A stretch of DNA of 55,436 nucleotides from Mesaphorura yosii (GCA_009869945.1 WIXG01000446.1:1-55436), one strand, 5' to 3'. Counted from the first letter of the stretch, positions 34,330-45,791 are shown. Notes: generated by a model not told the origin, from the letters alone. Translations and numbers: made by a program.

Positions 34330-35180
34330 ACGGGATTGAGGGCCCAACGCTGGTGCTCGAACACATTCTACGACGAATCAGTCCTCTTTCTAATGTTCCT
34401 AACAGAAAGGCGGGCAAACTTATCCAACTGGGCAATCTGACGCCTTGGAGGGCACTGATCTCGAGTTACTTACTTGGACGACGGTTATTTGAGTCCGAAG
34501 GACGGCATGAATGTTGAGGTAGAGCTAATGAAGCCTTTGAAGGAGTATTGGAGTGTCAGTTGGCTTAATCGAATTGGCCGCTGCCACCAGTGTGCGGTGG
34601 TCCGTTGGGTCGTTGTCTCTTGGTTGGGAAGAAGGCAGTTGCTTGAGCAGGTTCGTTTGTGGAGTTGGCACTTTGGGGTCGCCGATAAGGCGGGTCCGAG
34701 TCACGGCTGACTCATTTGTTGTTGTTCTGCAGAGTGAGTTTGTTGTGGAGTTTAAACTCGGGTGCTTTAATTCCCTGCAGTGAGGAAGGGTGAATTCGCA
34801 GAGCAAAAGCAGAGTAAAAAGAGCAGAAGCAGTGCAGCAGTGAGGAAGTGTCGATGACTAAGCGAGATAGAGGCAAGGCAGAAGCAAAGCAGAAGATTCC
34901 CGTTCTCTCGGCTGAGACTCTTGAGCGGAGGCGACGAGATGCTTAGAATGAGAAGGCTGGGATGCTAGGGGATGCTGACCACGAGCTGAGCCGGCGTCTT
35001 CACATGCGCTTTGTCGACCACCTTTGGCAACGTTTCACATTTGTGTCCGTTCACAAATGTCGAACAGATGGCCAATTTGAGACAGAAACCGATTATGCTT
35101 TAATTCATTTGAAATAGCGAGTCAAATTAGTCGTTATAATTAAGCCTAGGCTAGTAAGAACAGTGAATTTATACATTTAA
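34330..35180. other. Intergenic region upstream of the DOCK gene
   Basis: It should contain the DOCK promoter and leader. Repeated AGCAGAAGCAGAGC-like words occur around 34800-34895. No coding exon seen. Confidence 0.4.
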
Positions 35181-35186
35181 TTTATT
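35181..35186 (-). terminator. Possible polyadenylation signal
   Basis: AATAAA on the minus strand about 60 bases after the stop of the open frame at 35247. Confidence 0.45.
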
Positions 35187-35246
35187 TTCTCGCGCCTCTT
35201 CGACTCCATCATCTGCTGCCTGAATAAAGTGATTGTTGTAATTCGA

Positions 35247-35567
35247 CTAAGCGCGTGTTGCGGGGGTGAGTTTCTCGACCTCCTCCGCTCCCGGCTTGGC
35301 CTCTCTACCCTCCGGCCCTCTGCGCAGCACACTCGGCACCTGTAGCTCGGGTCTCTGGTTGATCTCCGCCACAACGAACTCCGGCTCCTCTTCCACCACC
35401 GCCAGACGCCCCACCACCTCCATACAAGCGTACGACTCGCAGTGGGCCGAGGCCGGGTTCCCCTGCGACCGCTCCTCCCGACGCACCGGCGGAATGGACC
35501 CGTTCAAGATCTGTCGACGAATCGACCGCGCCAACTCGGCCGTGATGGGAAACCCAGGCAAATTCTT
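35247..35567 (-). CDS. Unrecognised protein, probable last exon
   Basis: A minus-strand frame runs from an acceptor-like TTAAGCAG|AAG at 35567 to the stop at 35247. It reads PGFPITAELARSIRRQIL, then an acidic stretch (VVEEEPEFVVAEINQRPEL) and a charged end. There is no ATG near the 5' end, so it looks like the last exon of a gene whose earlier exons I could not find in the AT-rich DNA above; an internal ATG at 35423 would give only 58 residues. A TTG or other start is unlikely. An antisense frame is open over the same DNA and cannot be fully excluded. Confidence 0.35.
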   Translation of the reverse strand, partial: KNLPGFPITAELARSIRRQILNGSIPPVRREERSQGNPASAHCESYACMEVVGRLAVVEEEPEFVVAEINQRPELQVPSVLRRGPEGREAKPGAEEVEKLTPATRA

Positions 35568-35569
35568 CT

Positions 35570-36770
35570 GCTTAATTTTATTTCAGAAATGAAATAGGAT
35601 GTGTACAATAGTCATTTTATTCTTTAGTTCTCTGAAGCCTGTAATACATTAAATTGGTGACTCCCAACAGAATTCGTTAGAGTTTGAACATAATTAGACA
35701 CGTGATAATCTAAAAGATCGTTAATTTGGACCTCGACCTCAATTGCCTGCTGTCAAGTCTCTCTTTGAAACTTGTCAACTCGAGTTCGAGGCAGAATACC
35801 AATTGAAGCACATGCTCGCATTCATAAAGCATAAAGCCTATAATTAGGAGGATATCGTAGAGCCTGAACTGTGAGAACAAAGTAGCCGTAAAATTGCTCA
35901 AGCCATGAGACTGTCATGTCACCTACTTCAGGTTCGTGACAAGGAGACACCAAATTCAAACTCGCTTACTTGAAAAGACGGTCAATAATGTGCGACGCAA
36001 TTTCACTTAATTAAACCATTGGCATCATCCCGTCACAACCAGGTTCAGTTCTTAACATACTTCGCATTAACATTCCCCGTATTTGCGAATCCTGAGGAAC
36101 TTAAGACATCGGGCAACGCCGGCACGAAATGGCACGAACAACCCAGCTCTGACTTTGTGCAATTAAGCAAAAATTAATGTCAATAAGGCTCAATGAGACT
36201 AGCGTGTACTTCTGAAATGAAATAAGGTACGGTATTTATTTATTCGTGTGGAAAATTAAAATCAGTTAAGCATACGTCCATTCAATCGCTTGCCAGCTCC
36301 TATCACTTAAGTTGCAATCTATCGTCTAGAAAACACCTCAAATAAAGCATTATTCTTGGGTAAATCTTGTAATTAGCAATAAATTAGCAAGGTCTAAATG
36401 AGGAAAGTCACACCTTAGCATTGGCCAATAGACACGACTGCTTAATATTCCAGATTCTTGACGCCGATTTAATGCTCAATTACTTGGAAAACCCAAGTCA
36501 ACAATGTGAGACGAAATTTCATATTATTTCATAATTAAATCATAATTTACTTACAAGCACACAGCCAACAGTCAATTCAGTGATTTGCGAACTTACTCCT
36601 CAAAAATTGGCTGGACCACTAAATTATTTGTCAATCAAAATTGGCCTGATTAAGCAGATGACTGGCAGTCCACACTGATAATCACCCCCTGGAATTGTGG
36701 AACGTTTTTCTCCATAAGTTCGTGACAACATGATTAGACATTTTAGCAAAGGCAAGTGATTGCGACAACT
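35570..36770. other. AT-rich intergenic region
   Basis: No recognisable gene, repeat array or RNA. Rich in TTAATTAA-type words. It probably includes the promoter of the receptor-like gene at its right end. Confidence 0.5.
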
Positions 36771-36774
36771 GTGG

Positions 36775-36781
36775 TATAAAA
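36775..36781 (+). promoter_or_regulatory. TATA box of the receptor-like gene
   Basis: TATAAAA lies 73 bases upstream of the ATG at 36848, implying a leader of about 45 bases. Confidence 0.7.
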
Positions 36782-36847
36782 TCCATAAGAACCTGTCCGG
36801 AATTGGACAAACATTTCCAGTACTTTTATATGTAATATCCGTCCAAC

Positions 36848-38023
36848 ATGCCCGGGAAACTCGAGTCTCTCCTCGCGTCTCGGCTCCAGCCAGCCACTGC
36901 CCTCTTACTAGGGCATCCATTCGACTGGGACCCCCAAACAGGCTCCTATGTACTCACAAAGTCCAAAACTAAGTGGCTCCTTTCCCGTGCCTCGACGGCG
37001 GCCATGAGTGCCTACCTCCTCTTTCTCCTCGCCAGACTCTGTGCCCTGCGCGGTCAAGCAACTGGAATTTCTCTGGAGCTGATTCTCCACACAATACTCA
37101 TTCTCGCCTTGACCGTCCTTCATTTATGTGAACTTGGCTTTGTTCTCGGGGACTCCGAGCCGGATTTGATCGCCCTCGTCCGTCAAATGCAATCTCCACA
37201 GATTTATGATAAGAAGATCGGCCTCCATTCCCACCAAGTCGGTCCCCTTCAACGTCAACTCCTCCAGTACTTCATCCTGGCCATCGACTGGTTCCTGGCC
37301 GCCTTAGCGTGCATTCTACTCCTGACTCGAGGCTACCACCTCCACCTGGACACTCTCTTGGCGGTCCAGAGCCAGAATTGGGTCTCATTCCTCAGCGCTT
37401 GGACGGTCCCCGTGTTTTTTCTGGCCAGGGCGAGGTTTCTCGGGAACCCGTACATTTGTATTCTGTACTTGTACGCCACGCTCATGAATGGGAATGTGAA
37501 GGCGTTGATAAGCAACGTGAGTACGGAAGGCGGAGGCGAAGGGGTCAGCACGCCCGCTCTCATCCAGCACTACAATGCCCTTCGGGTCCTCAACTCGACT
37601 TGTAATGAGAGTTATGGGCGTGCGTACGTTCCAGTCGCTAAGGGGTTCGCGGAGGTCATGACCCCACTCATGTTTTACTTCCTGGTCAAGAAACTGGCGC
37701 AATTGGCGGGCAATCCCCTCGTCCCGGCTTTCTTGGTTGTAATGGCGATCTGCTTCATCTGCGCTCTGTACATTTACTTGTACTTGCTCTCCGAGACGTA
37801 CACCAAGACGAATGTATTCCTGCAGGCATTGAAGCGTGATCGGGTGCATAAGATTGGGGTAATTGGATCGGGACTGGAGAAAATCCACACGCAGGCCCTC
37901 CTGAGGTCTCTGCCTCCAATTAAGAACCAAGTAGGCTCCATTTACTTCATGGACACTCCGCTCATCCTCCATGAAGTTAAGTTCATGGGTGATGCACTCC
38001 TGGCTCTCCTTCTCCATGGTTAG
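36848..38023 (+). CDS. Seven-helix chemoreceptor-like membrane protein (gustatory/odorant receptor-like)
   Basis: A single exon encodes 391 residues with about six or seven hydrophobic helices: roughly residues 50-68, 75-98, 140-160, 175-195, 205-222, 270-290 and 298-318. A TATA box and a poly(A) signal two bases after the stop frame a complete intronless gene. Length, helix number and a long intracellular-type loop before the last conserved block (LLRSLPPIKNQVGSIYFMD) fit arthropod gustatory-receptor-like proteins, which act as ligand-gated cation channels in chemosensory neurons. The TYxxxxxQF motif that ends most insect Grs is absent; the protein stops at LLALLLHG. The family call is therefore tentative. 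Confidence 0.6.
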   Translation: MPGKLESLLASRLQPATALLLGHPFDWDPQTGSYVLTKSKTKWLLSRASTAAMSAYLLFLLARLCALRGQATGISLELILHTILILALTVLHLCELGFVLGDSEPDLIALVRQMQSPQIYDKKIGLHSHQVGPLQRQLLQYFILAIDWFLAALACILLLTRGYHLHLDTLLAVQSQNWVSFLSAWTVPVFFLARARFLGNPYICILYLYATLMNGNVKALISNVSTEGGGEGVSTPALIQHYNALRVLNSTCNESYGRAYVPVAKGFAEVMTPLMFYFLVKKLAQLAGNPLVPAFLVVMAICFICALYIYLYLLSETYTKTNVFLQALKRDRVHKIGVIGSGLEKIHTQALLRSLPPIKNQVGSIYFMDTPLILHEVKFMGDALLALLLHG

Positions 38024-38024
38024 T

Positions 38025-38030
38025 AATAAA
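38025..38030 (+). terminator. Polyadenylation signal of the receptor-like gene
   Basis: AATAAA begins two bases after the TAG stop; the second base of the signal region also forms part of a tandem TAG-TAA. Confidence 0.6.
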
Positions 38031-38760
38031 TATAGTCGATTTTAGTTAGGAATTTATTTGGAATTACAAATTGTAAATCGACCCACTATTTTCACTTTAT
38101 AAAATAATTAATTGGAATCCATACAAACACAATTAATTAATGGGTAATAGCAACTTTAGTTAACTTGGAATAAATTCACTTCTTGTAAGCCAAGTCACGG
38201 TTGCTGCGTTTTTCATCAGCAAAGAGGTCGTAATCCGAATAATGCAAGTCGCCACACTTTCGTGTGCCTAATTATGTCTACACAGGAAAGAGTTGGAAAA
38301 TTGTTTCAAAATTTTCTAAATCTTTCCCTGCCAGTCGAAAGTGAAAGCCACACGAATGAGGTGAGCGAGCACAGGACATTTTCTCAATGCTTCTTCCTAG
38401 GAATTACAAACCTTTTGGCATTAGAATCATGCCAAACAATCTCATGCGATTTCCAGAAACTATATCATGCATCTGAACACAGTGTTCTTGGGTGGAGAGG
38501 AAGAACCAGGGTATTGAACTCCGTGTGATTTGATTGTACGGTACTTATGCAGCATTAAATGCACTTATACAGCTCATACTTTGAAGCCTGGGTAGTCAGT
38601 CATATCTAATCAGTATCAAACAAGCCCGGCTTTACGTTTGTCTCGTGTCTTCTTTAAGTTTCGTGTTTTTCTTAGATTTGATACAAAATCCCTAGCCCAT
38701 TTGCCCAGAAAAGTCCAAAATGGCTTAATTTGACTCCAGCCCATAATATTTAAAAGTGTT
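38031..38760. other. AT-rich intergenic region
   Basis: I see no gene in this stretch on either strand. Confidence 0.45.
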
Positions 38761-38967
38761 TTAATGACTCTGAATTTTTCTGAACTTATTCGTTTTTTTC
38801 TGACCTTCTGTCCCACTGTGCGACGATCGTAATGTTGCTGCTCGTGTGGGAGTCGGCGGTGGAGGCGCCCTCTGCATCGACCCGCCCACAGAACTCGAAC
38901 GCCTGACGACCAGCGTCTCGGTGGTTCCCCTTCGCCTACTCCTGCGTGTGCTCAAGGAACCGCCCAT
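38761..38967 (-). CDS. Possible first exon with N-myristoylation start (MGGSLST)
   Basis: A minus-strand frame begins MGGSLSTRRSRRRG and continues with Arg/Ser- and Pro/Thr-rich sequence in GC-rich codons like nearby real genes. Gly2 with Ser6 is a good N-myristoyltransferase site, and the basic cluster would add membrane affinity. A weak donor (GAAG|GTCAGA) occurs near 38804; otherwise the frame ends at 38761. No later exon was identified, so the model is incomplete. Confidence 0.35.
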   Translation of the reverse strand: MGGSLSTRRSRRRGTTETLVVRRSSSVGGSMQRAPPPPTPTRAATLRSSHSGTEGQKKTNKFRKIQSH

Positions 38968-39383
38968 GCCAGTTGCCGCCCATTTGAATCTTCACGGACG
39001 AGACTGCATTCATCCGAGTCAGACACTCGCCAGGCAGCTGGCTGGTGGCTGCTGCAGGAGGAGACACCGCCTTTGTTCTTCTGGCCTTGCAGGCATTCAC
39101 AAAAGCGCCGCCTTTTCTTTGAAGGAGTCGGAAGACTGCGAAAAGGAAAAGCACACACTGCACTTCTGCACGCTGCACGTGCAGTGTGGAGAGAGCCGGG
39201 AGAACGAAGGGATTCTGAAGGGATGAGTGAAGACTCCACCGACTGATGAAACCGTGGTTTTTAATTTTATCTATTTTAATTTTAACTGTGAGTTTATTTC
39301 TAAACTTTTATTCGTGCACTTTTAAGTTTTCTAAGGACTGAGTTGAAGGAGCTGACTTGGTGGGGATGTGAGGTTTAGTGAAA

Positions 39384-40028
39384 ATGGCGACTGGAAACAC
39401 GGTTCTCAGGGACTGGGAATGCCAGGACTTGGACCCAACGACGGTGGAGTGGGAGTATCTGCGGCTCACAGACAAATAGCAAGAAGGTGAGTGTTGGCCT
39501 TGGCGGAGGCCATCGAACAAGAATCACCTGCTCAAGTCCTCACCCCAAAGCGACTCCCGTTCGTCTCCCCACCCAGGACGTGACGGTTGGTTCTCTTTTT
39601 CTTTCAGAGCTGTGAGAGGGAGATAACACCGCCAAGACCGTGGGGACCTTCTGCGACGCCCGGATCCAGCATTCCCTCACCTTTGAACGTCAGGGCCCCC
39701 CCCCAGTCGATTGCGGCTGTCTTTGCACTGACCGGAATAAAAAAAAATTCGGGCCGTCGGTGAGTACCTCACACTTAAACTAACTAACCGAACCCATCGT
39801 TTAGCTTCAGCCTTCCCCTCTGATCAGAAACCTTGTCTTCTTTTCGCAGGACGCACCCGATTCGAGGCCTACGAGCGTATCGTAGCTGCTATCATACACG
39901 AACTCCTGGCGGGCCGGTTGCGGGCCTGCGGCGGGTTCAGCAGACTCCCGAATTCCTTAGAAACCACAACGTGAGATTTCAGCTCGCGATCGAACTGCTT
40001 CCAGGGCAAGTCGAAGACGAAGAGGTTT
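39384..40028 (+). pseudogene. Possible broken multi-exon gene of unknown family
   Basis: Three stretches between good splice signals look coding: 39384-39486 (MATGNTVLRDWECQDLD...), one after TTTCTTTCAG near 39607 (CDARIQHSLTFERQG, CGCLCTDRN) and one after TTTTCGCAG near 39849 (RTRFEAYERIVAAIIHEL). The first has an in-frame TAG before its donor, and the second needs frame changes and contains homopolymers (nine C, nine A). I do not recognise the protein. It could be a decayed gene or one damaged by assembly errors. Confidence 0.3.
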
Positions 40029-40048
40029 AAGAAATGCAATGCTCAAGC

Positions 40049-40054
40049 TTTATT
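40049..40054 (-). terminator. Polyadenylation signal of the MGGCLSK gene
   Basis: AATAAA on the minus strand about 100 bases after the stop codon at 40157. Confidence 0.6.
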
Positions 40055-40156
40055 TATCATCTGTATCGCTTAAGTGATGTATAAATGTCTCATTAACTTT
40101 TGGGTTCCACCTCCGCCGTTCTTCCTTACTCGCCTCCGTACCGCCACCCTCTAAGC

Positions 40157-40372
40157 TTACTCCATTTCAGGGCCGCCAGCACCAGCCTTCGGAGCCCCGG
40201 CTCCCTCTTCGCCCACGTCGGTCCCGTTCGAATTGAGATTGTTGACCAGAGTGCTCACACCACCCCTCCGCTTCGGCGGGCTGGAGTCCTTCCGCTTCGT
40301 GCCGCACGCCTGCTGCGCCTCTGCCTCGTTGCCGTTCGTCTCCTCCGTCGTTTTGCTCAGACAGCCGCCCAT
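40157..40372 (-). CDS. Small dual-acylation-type protein (MGGCLSK...), 71 residues
   Basis: The frame starts MGGCLSKTTEE and ends GAGGPEME. Gly2 plus Cys4 and Ser6 is the classic myristoylation-plus-palmitoylation start of small plasma-membrane proteins. The rest is hydrophilic, with a basic patch (KRKDSSPPKRRGG) and no other domain. The ATG lies 22 bases after a good acceptor (TTGATTCCGCAG at 40395), so there is a leader intron; AATAAA follows downstream. I do not recognise the family. Role as a membrane-tethered signalling adaptor is inference from the N-terminus only. Confidence 0.6.
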   Translation of the reverse strand: MGGCLSKTTEETNGNEAEAQQACGTKRKDSSPPKRRGGVSTLVNNLNSNGTDVGEEGAGAPKAGAGGPEME

Positions 40373-40859
40373 CGTCGTCTTCGTACGCGAATCTGCGGAA
40401 TCAAATCAAGTTCCAGGCTGCAGTTGGGCAAAAATGCTTGGCGACGATGGGACATTACTTTGGAGGGATTGATTTCGAGACTAAAATTCCTAAGAACTGT
40501 TGTGCAAGTGCAGACTGACCTTATTTTCCGAATTGTTTGTTGTGAGGTTGAGAGAGAAGTGTGCTTGCTTGCTGGCCGGGCCGCTGTCGTATTTATGGGG
40601 TCTTGGCTCAGAGGCGGTCCTCCGCCGCCGCGTCGCCGCCAGACGGTCCGTCTGCATGATGCAAGGCGAGAGAGGTACCTCACCAGCGCAAAATATTTTA
40701 CTGCTTTTGCGATGAACGGGTTTTGTGCGGCGAGAAAGCTTGCTGAAGGGCGCAGGGGCTCCAAAGGCTCGGCCAACTGCGCAGAAGCAGCTGCACGCGC
40801 CAAGGCCCGGCCTCGGCGAACGAGTAAACAAGGGCATTAACCCATTTCACTGCGCCCAG

Positions 40860-41459
40860 GCAGAAAGAAAGAAGGGCTGAGTCATCACGACCGACTTTCG
40901 CTCTTGCAATTTACTAGACATTTTTATTCACTGTTCTGAATCACTTTCATAGAATTTCCAATTCTTGGGCGGCGATTGCAATCGGCCAGAATCACGGAGA
41001 TTTCTGTGGAGGAGGCTGATTAAACTGATTACGAGTGATGAGGGACGTTATGGAGTGAAATGAATAAAAGTATAAAAGGCTATTTAAAAGAGTAAAATAT
41101 ACAGAATTTGAGTTGAGTTCTAAACTTCTACGGATCAAAGTGATAAAATTTTACAATAAAATAAAAGAATCGCGTGAGGGTTGAGACGCCATTTTAGGTT
41201 AATTAACAGGTGTGGGGGACTTAAATCTACTCTTCCGACTGGTTGTATACAAACATTAGGCTAATTAACCACCATTGACGTTTACACATTTCTCGTAATT
41301 AGATGTCAGATACTTTGAGATAAGAGAGTATAAAAGTAAGAAAGGAATTCTGAAGGCCTCTTCACTGCGCATTTAAGATTACAAATTGATTACAGAAATT
41401 ACAGAAGCTTAAGGCGAGAAGTGAAGAGACGTTGCTGAAGGTAAGTGGAGGTTGTTTCT
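40860..41459. other. AT-rich stretch downstream of cyclin B
   Basis: This holds the cyclin B 3' untranslated region; no other gene seen. Confidence 0.4.
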
Positions 41460-44400
41460 TCAGTTGGCGAGTGCCTTGGCGGCCTCGAGCTCCTCCGCCA
41501 GCCACGCCTTCCAGTCGGCGGGGTTCAGCGCAGGGAGGCCACTAATGCGGTGCATCGACTGTCCGGAGTATTTGCGACGAACGCCCTGCAAAGAAAAGAT
41601 AAAGAAAAGTGTCAGAAGGAGAGGGTCGTCTAGGGGAATAGGAGACAAGGGGGCACAAGCGAGCAGGGCATTTGTTGGGAACTTACGACGAGTTTGCCAT
41701 CTGCCTCGTAGGCGTCTGCGAGGACGCGCCCGAGGATCTTGACGAACGGCAGAATGTCCTTGAGCGAGTAACGCGAGTAGTGCGCCACAGTGGGGTCCCA
41801 CAGCGCAGTGAGCGGTTTGCGATGCGAGAGCCTGAAACCAGGACAGAAAAGAACCAACTCAACGGTTTCTGTTGGGTTAGTTTAACTCAACTGCCAACTT
41901 AAGGTTGATTCAAGTTTGACTTGCATGAGTGCGAGGGCCAGAGCGGCTGCGGCCACCATCGAAGGACGGATGTGGCAGGACGAATAGTCGATCATCGCGA
42001 GTTCGGTGATGAACTTGGCGACGGTGTGTACTTTGATGTCCGCCTGGACCGCCTTGGAGCAGCGTCGGAGGAAGAAGCTCGGAATCGGGAGCGAGAGGTC
42101 GAAGCCAATCTTTTTCAGGATGTGGATCTCCATTGCCAGAATGTCCTGGGCGACGAAGGCCCGGTCGCTGATGTTTGCAAAGTCCTGGAGACGGGGCACC
42201 GTGATCTCCTCGTACTTGACCGCAATCAGCAGGGCCGTCGCGCCAACCAACTGCAGCTGCGTGCGCTGGACGGAGCCATCCGCCTAAGAAACAACAATAA
42301 CAAGCAACAAAAATTTTAGTTGTTAGTTGATTCAATAGTCTATAGTGGTTCGGATCAGAATTGGGACTCACGATGAGGAACCGGTCGAGGACGGAGACGG
42401 CGATGAACATCGTCTCCTGCTTGAATCCAAAGCTCTGGTGAACCTGAACCAGCCAATCCAGCAGAATCGCACGCATCCGACCTGACAGATTTGTGTTGTC
42501 CAGATAGCACGGCTTCACCCGAAACTTCTCCGCCTGCAATTAACCATAATTATTAAGGATTAGCCTAATTACCCAACTAGCAGAGAGACTGTGTCTTTGT
42601 TGGTGTCTCACCTCGATGTCGAAGAGGTAATTGGTGATCTCGTTGACGTACTCGGGCACCAGCTGCGGCCCGTCGTCGGCGCGGTCGATATCCCGAATGC
42701 GGATGCTATCAGTCTTCGAGATCAGCGACCCGAGCCCGTCGTCGAGCGTCTCGCACGCCTCGCCAGTCTTCGGAGTGACCACCGCCCTGTCCGGGACGTC
42801 GACGCTGACCAGCAACTCGCCTCCACCCGACGGACCAGCCTCCTCCACCGCCTTCCCCGCGAAGGGACGGCGCGGAGCGATAGCCCCCGTCCCAGTCTTG
42901 GTGTTGACCTGCCCCGAGGGAGCATCCTTCCGAATCTTGAATCTGAAATCCAGCAAAAGGATTACACGAATGAGTCTTTTCACTGGAGAACACGATTGAA
43001 GAGTTTATACGCCCAATATGACTAATATTAACAAAGCATCCGTTGATATTCATGCCGTGCCTTCAAAATTGGATGAAATGGCGAGAAGTGGTTGAACTAT
43101 GAAGCACAGGAAGGGCATGGGTGTCTTAGAAGACATGTTGCTCCTTCTGACTCGAATTCCGATGAGGAATCAATTCCCTAGAAGCTCGCTGGAAGAGACT
43201 TCAGCCAACTTGGGACCTCGAACTTTTTTAACTTTAACTGCGTTAGAATGCTGCTGTCACTGTGCTCAAGTCTCCAGGTTCCATTTTCCGTTCCTCTCCA
43301 TAAGCATTTCCTTGGTTAGTTTAATCAAAGAAGCTGGATACCGACATGATAGGTTATTCGTATTTATTTTAAGTTCAACTGCTTACGAATGATTGCAAGA
43401 AAGAAAAAGTAAAATAAACTCAGAAATTGTTTACATTTGCAAGTGGCATCTGTCACAGTTCCGTCAAGTTCACTCAGGTTGAATAGTTGAATGGAAGTGG
43501 AATGGGTATTCTAGTAAAGCATCCATGGAATGTTGCATGCAGCTCGGCTACTTAAGCCATAAGAATAGATCAACGATGATTAATTAAAGCTAAACCACCG
43601 AATCCGAGATGATCGGCAGTGAAACAAGCATGCCTGAAAGCACACTCAAAAACTCATTCTGTGACGCATGAGATAAGTTAAAAGACTTCACGTATCAATG
43701 AAGGCTCCGATTAAGTTTATCAGAGTTGAGGTCTCTAAGTCTCAATTTCAAGAAAATCTAGATTATCTTTCCAAAACTCCCTTAACCAAGTGTAATTAGT
43801 TTATGTGTTTCCCAGGAATAATGCGGAGAGAGTATTTGCCCACAGGGAAACGACTTCTTTCCCCATTTTCGATGAAAGGTAACTAAATCTAAGCTGAATC
43901 AGGCAGGACCGGGCACTTAACTTCAAAATTTGACTGATCTGATTAATAAAGCTAACCAGCTTTGCTTAAATTAGCCTTGGTTAACTTGGTTTAGTGTTGA
44001 TGCACTCCCAATTTATGCTAAACTGATATCAAGTCGTAATTTAGTCTGCGAGTAAAGTTAACTGATGATGTAACCCTTCTTTTTCCAATGTAAATGCAGT
44101 CTGCAGTACATTTCATGCTAAACGGAGACTCAACTAAATATTAAATAGCAATTAAATCTCGGGCTAAAGTCAATCGGCATCGATAGAATCTTGTATGATA
44201 AGACAGGAAGGAGATGATGGAAGCATGGAATGCTGTGAAAAACCTTTGAGTGCTCGCCGTGTTGTATGAAAAAACTTGAGACTTTGAAAGGAAGGGGCCA
44301 AATGAATGATAAAGAAAAGATAGAGAAAATGGAGGTGGTTCTTACCTTTGGGCTGGGCGAGCGATGAATTTCTGTGCAGCCGCCGCATTCGGTTTCTGTG

Positions 44401-44824
44401 GCTGGAGGAGTCCACTGCCAAGAGCCTGGTTCGCGACAGTCAGGAAGCCACGACCCTGAGCAGGAGCCGGCGCCCCGACGCTTGCCAGGGCTCCTCTTCC
44501 ACCTCCGGTGGGGTTACCCCGAAGCTGGAGGGGTGCTGCTGTCGATTGAGCCCCAAGGCCCAGTTTGTTCTTCGCCAGACCAGCGATACCGAATCGGGAG
44601 CGGAAGCCCGGCGCAGTGGATTTGCTGACGTTGGTTGGTTGGGGCGCTGCCGCATGCCCTGCCATGATGTTGCCCATATTGGAGGTGAGGACTCCGCCAG
44701 TCGCCGACTGTCCACCGAGACGAGGAGGAACGAATTTCTTGCCGGCTGCGAAGGCCTGGGCGTAGGAGGGCGAAGGGGGTGCCTTCTGGGAGCGAGTGGA
44801 TGGCTTAGAGCTCGCTGGAAGCAT
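41460..44824 (-). CDS. CycB: G2/mitotic-specific cyclin B
   Basis: There are six exons: 44824-44346, 42942-42612, 42533-42372, 42283-41925, 41831-41687 and 41585-41460; 533 residues with agreeing phases. Exon 1 is the regulatory N-terminus; RGALASVG resembles the RxALGxIG destruction box recognised by the APC/C. The cyclin box starts in exon 2 (YVNEITNYLFDIE) and continues with MRAILLDWLVQVHQSF, the B-type hallmark, and ATALLIAVKYEE; the C-terminal fold includes LWDPTVAHYSRYS. It partners Cdk1 at the G2/M transition. The RMRAILLDWLVQVH sequence favours B1/B2 over B3. Intron 1 is 1403 bases, and intron 4 uses a GC donor (AT|GCAAGT), needed to keep the conserved frame. The overall length is longer than the usual 400-450 because of the N-terminus. 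Confidence 0.95.
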
Positions 44825-45790
44825 GTTTTCGAAGAAGTGAATTAATTGGATGGCAATTAATTGTCAGGAGTCGTGAAGAAGCGTAGGACGACAGTTTGGA
44901 AAGCCCAATGCACTGATTACGGTACTGATAAAATCACTGATCAAGAGCGTAAAATAATTGGCAGAACGGAGAAGAAATCCTGTTCACTTTGGAGTGTTGA
45001 GTCTTCTCTTCCGACGTCCGAACGACGACAACTGCCGAGACCGAATGCGAAGAGAAATTGGAACCCTTCACCGAGTTGAGTTCGTTGCCTTTGCCTTTTC
45101 TCAGTCTCCCCAGCATACAACGCAGAGCGACTGCAGCAACTTTTCTCTTCTCTACTTCACTCGGCTTGCTTTGCCTTCTTTGCTGCAGTGCAAAAGATTC
45201 AAAATCCAGAGTTCACCAATCCACAGCGGCGGAGAGAGCAAGAATTTCTAACGGACAAAATGCAACAGCGAAAGAGACGAGCACTCGTTTACTCCATAGA
45301 CATATGTATGTCTATGGTTTACTCATGTCGAATGCCCTCGTCTTTGTCTCGCCTCGCCTCGCCTCGCACGAACTCCACTCGAACGCAAATCGCAAAAACA
45401 GGCAGATTGCGTTGTCATGGCTACCGGAAATTTGCATACTCGGCCAAATTTAGCTCGAATTTGGGCTCTTAATTAATCTGACTAATGATTTTAGCATGAT
45501 TAACATTAGATAAGGGACTCTGATACTGATTCCACATAAATTTAAATAACTTGCTCTTTCTCAATCAGCATTTTGAAGACGAAATCTGCACTTTTACTGA
45601 TGAGGTCGACTCCTAAGTGCCAAATTTTGACCAACGCTTCATAAAATGCGGGCTGGTGGACTAAATGCTGAATGCAACTAATAAAAAATTCTTCGCGTTC
45701 ACAGCGTGTCAATTTAGACACATAAATTAATCAAAGCTAATTTGCAAATGTACAAACGCTGTCTGGCGGATTTCCAATATTTTTGTAACA
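44825..45790. other. Intergenic region between cyclin B and eL21
   Basis: Contains the cyclin B promoter (no clear TATA), a CGCCT repeat around 45347-45367 and a hairpin at 45294-45317. No coding exon recognised. Confidence 0.5.
45294..45317. repeat. Perfect 10-bp inverted repeat
   Basis: CCATAGACAT and ATGTCTATGG are exact reverse complements separated by ATGT. It lies about 470 bases upstream of the cyclin B start. Confidence 0.85.
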
Positions 45791-45791
45791 A

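Noticed and set aside
42943..44345. Separate gene in the AT-rich 1.4 kb between cyclin B exons
   Set aside because: Phases of the flanking exons agree and the DNA has no protein-like frame; it is intron 1.
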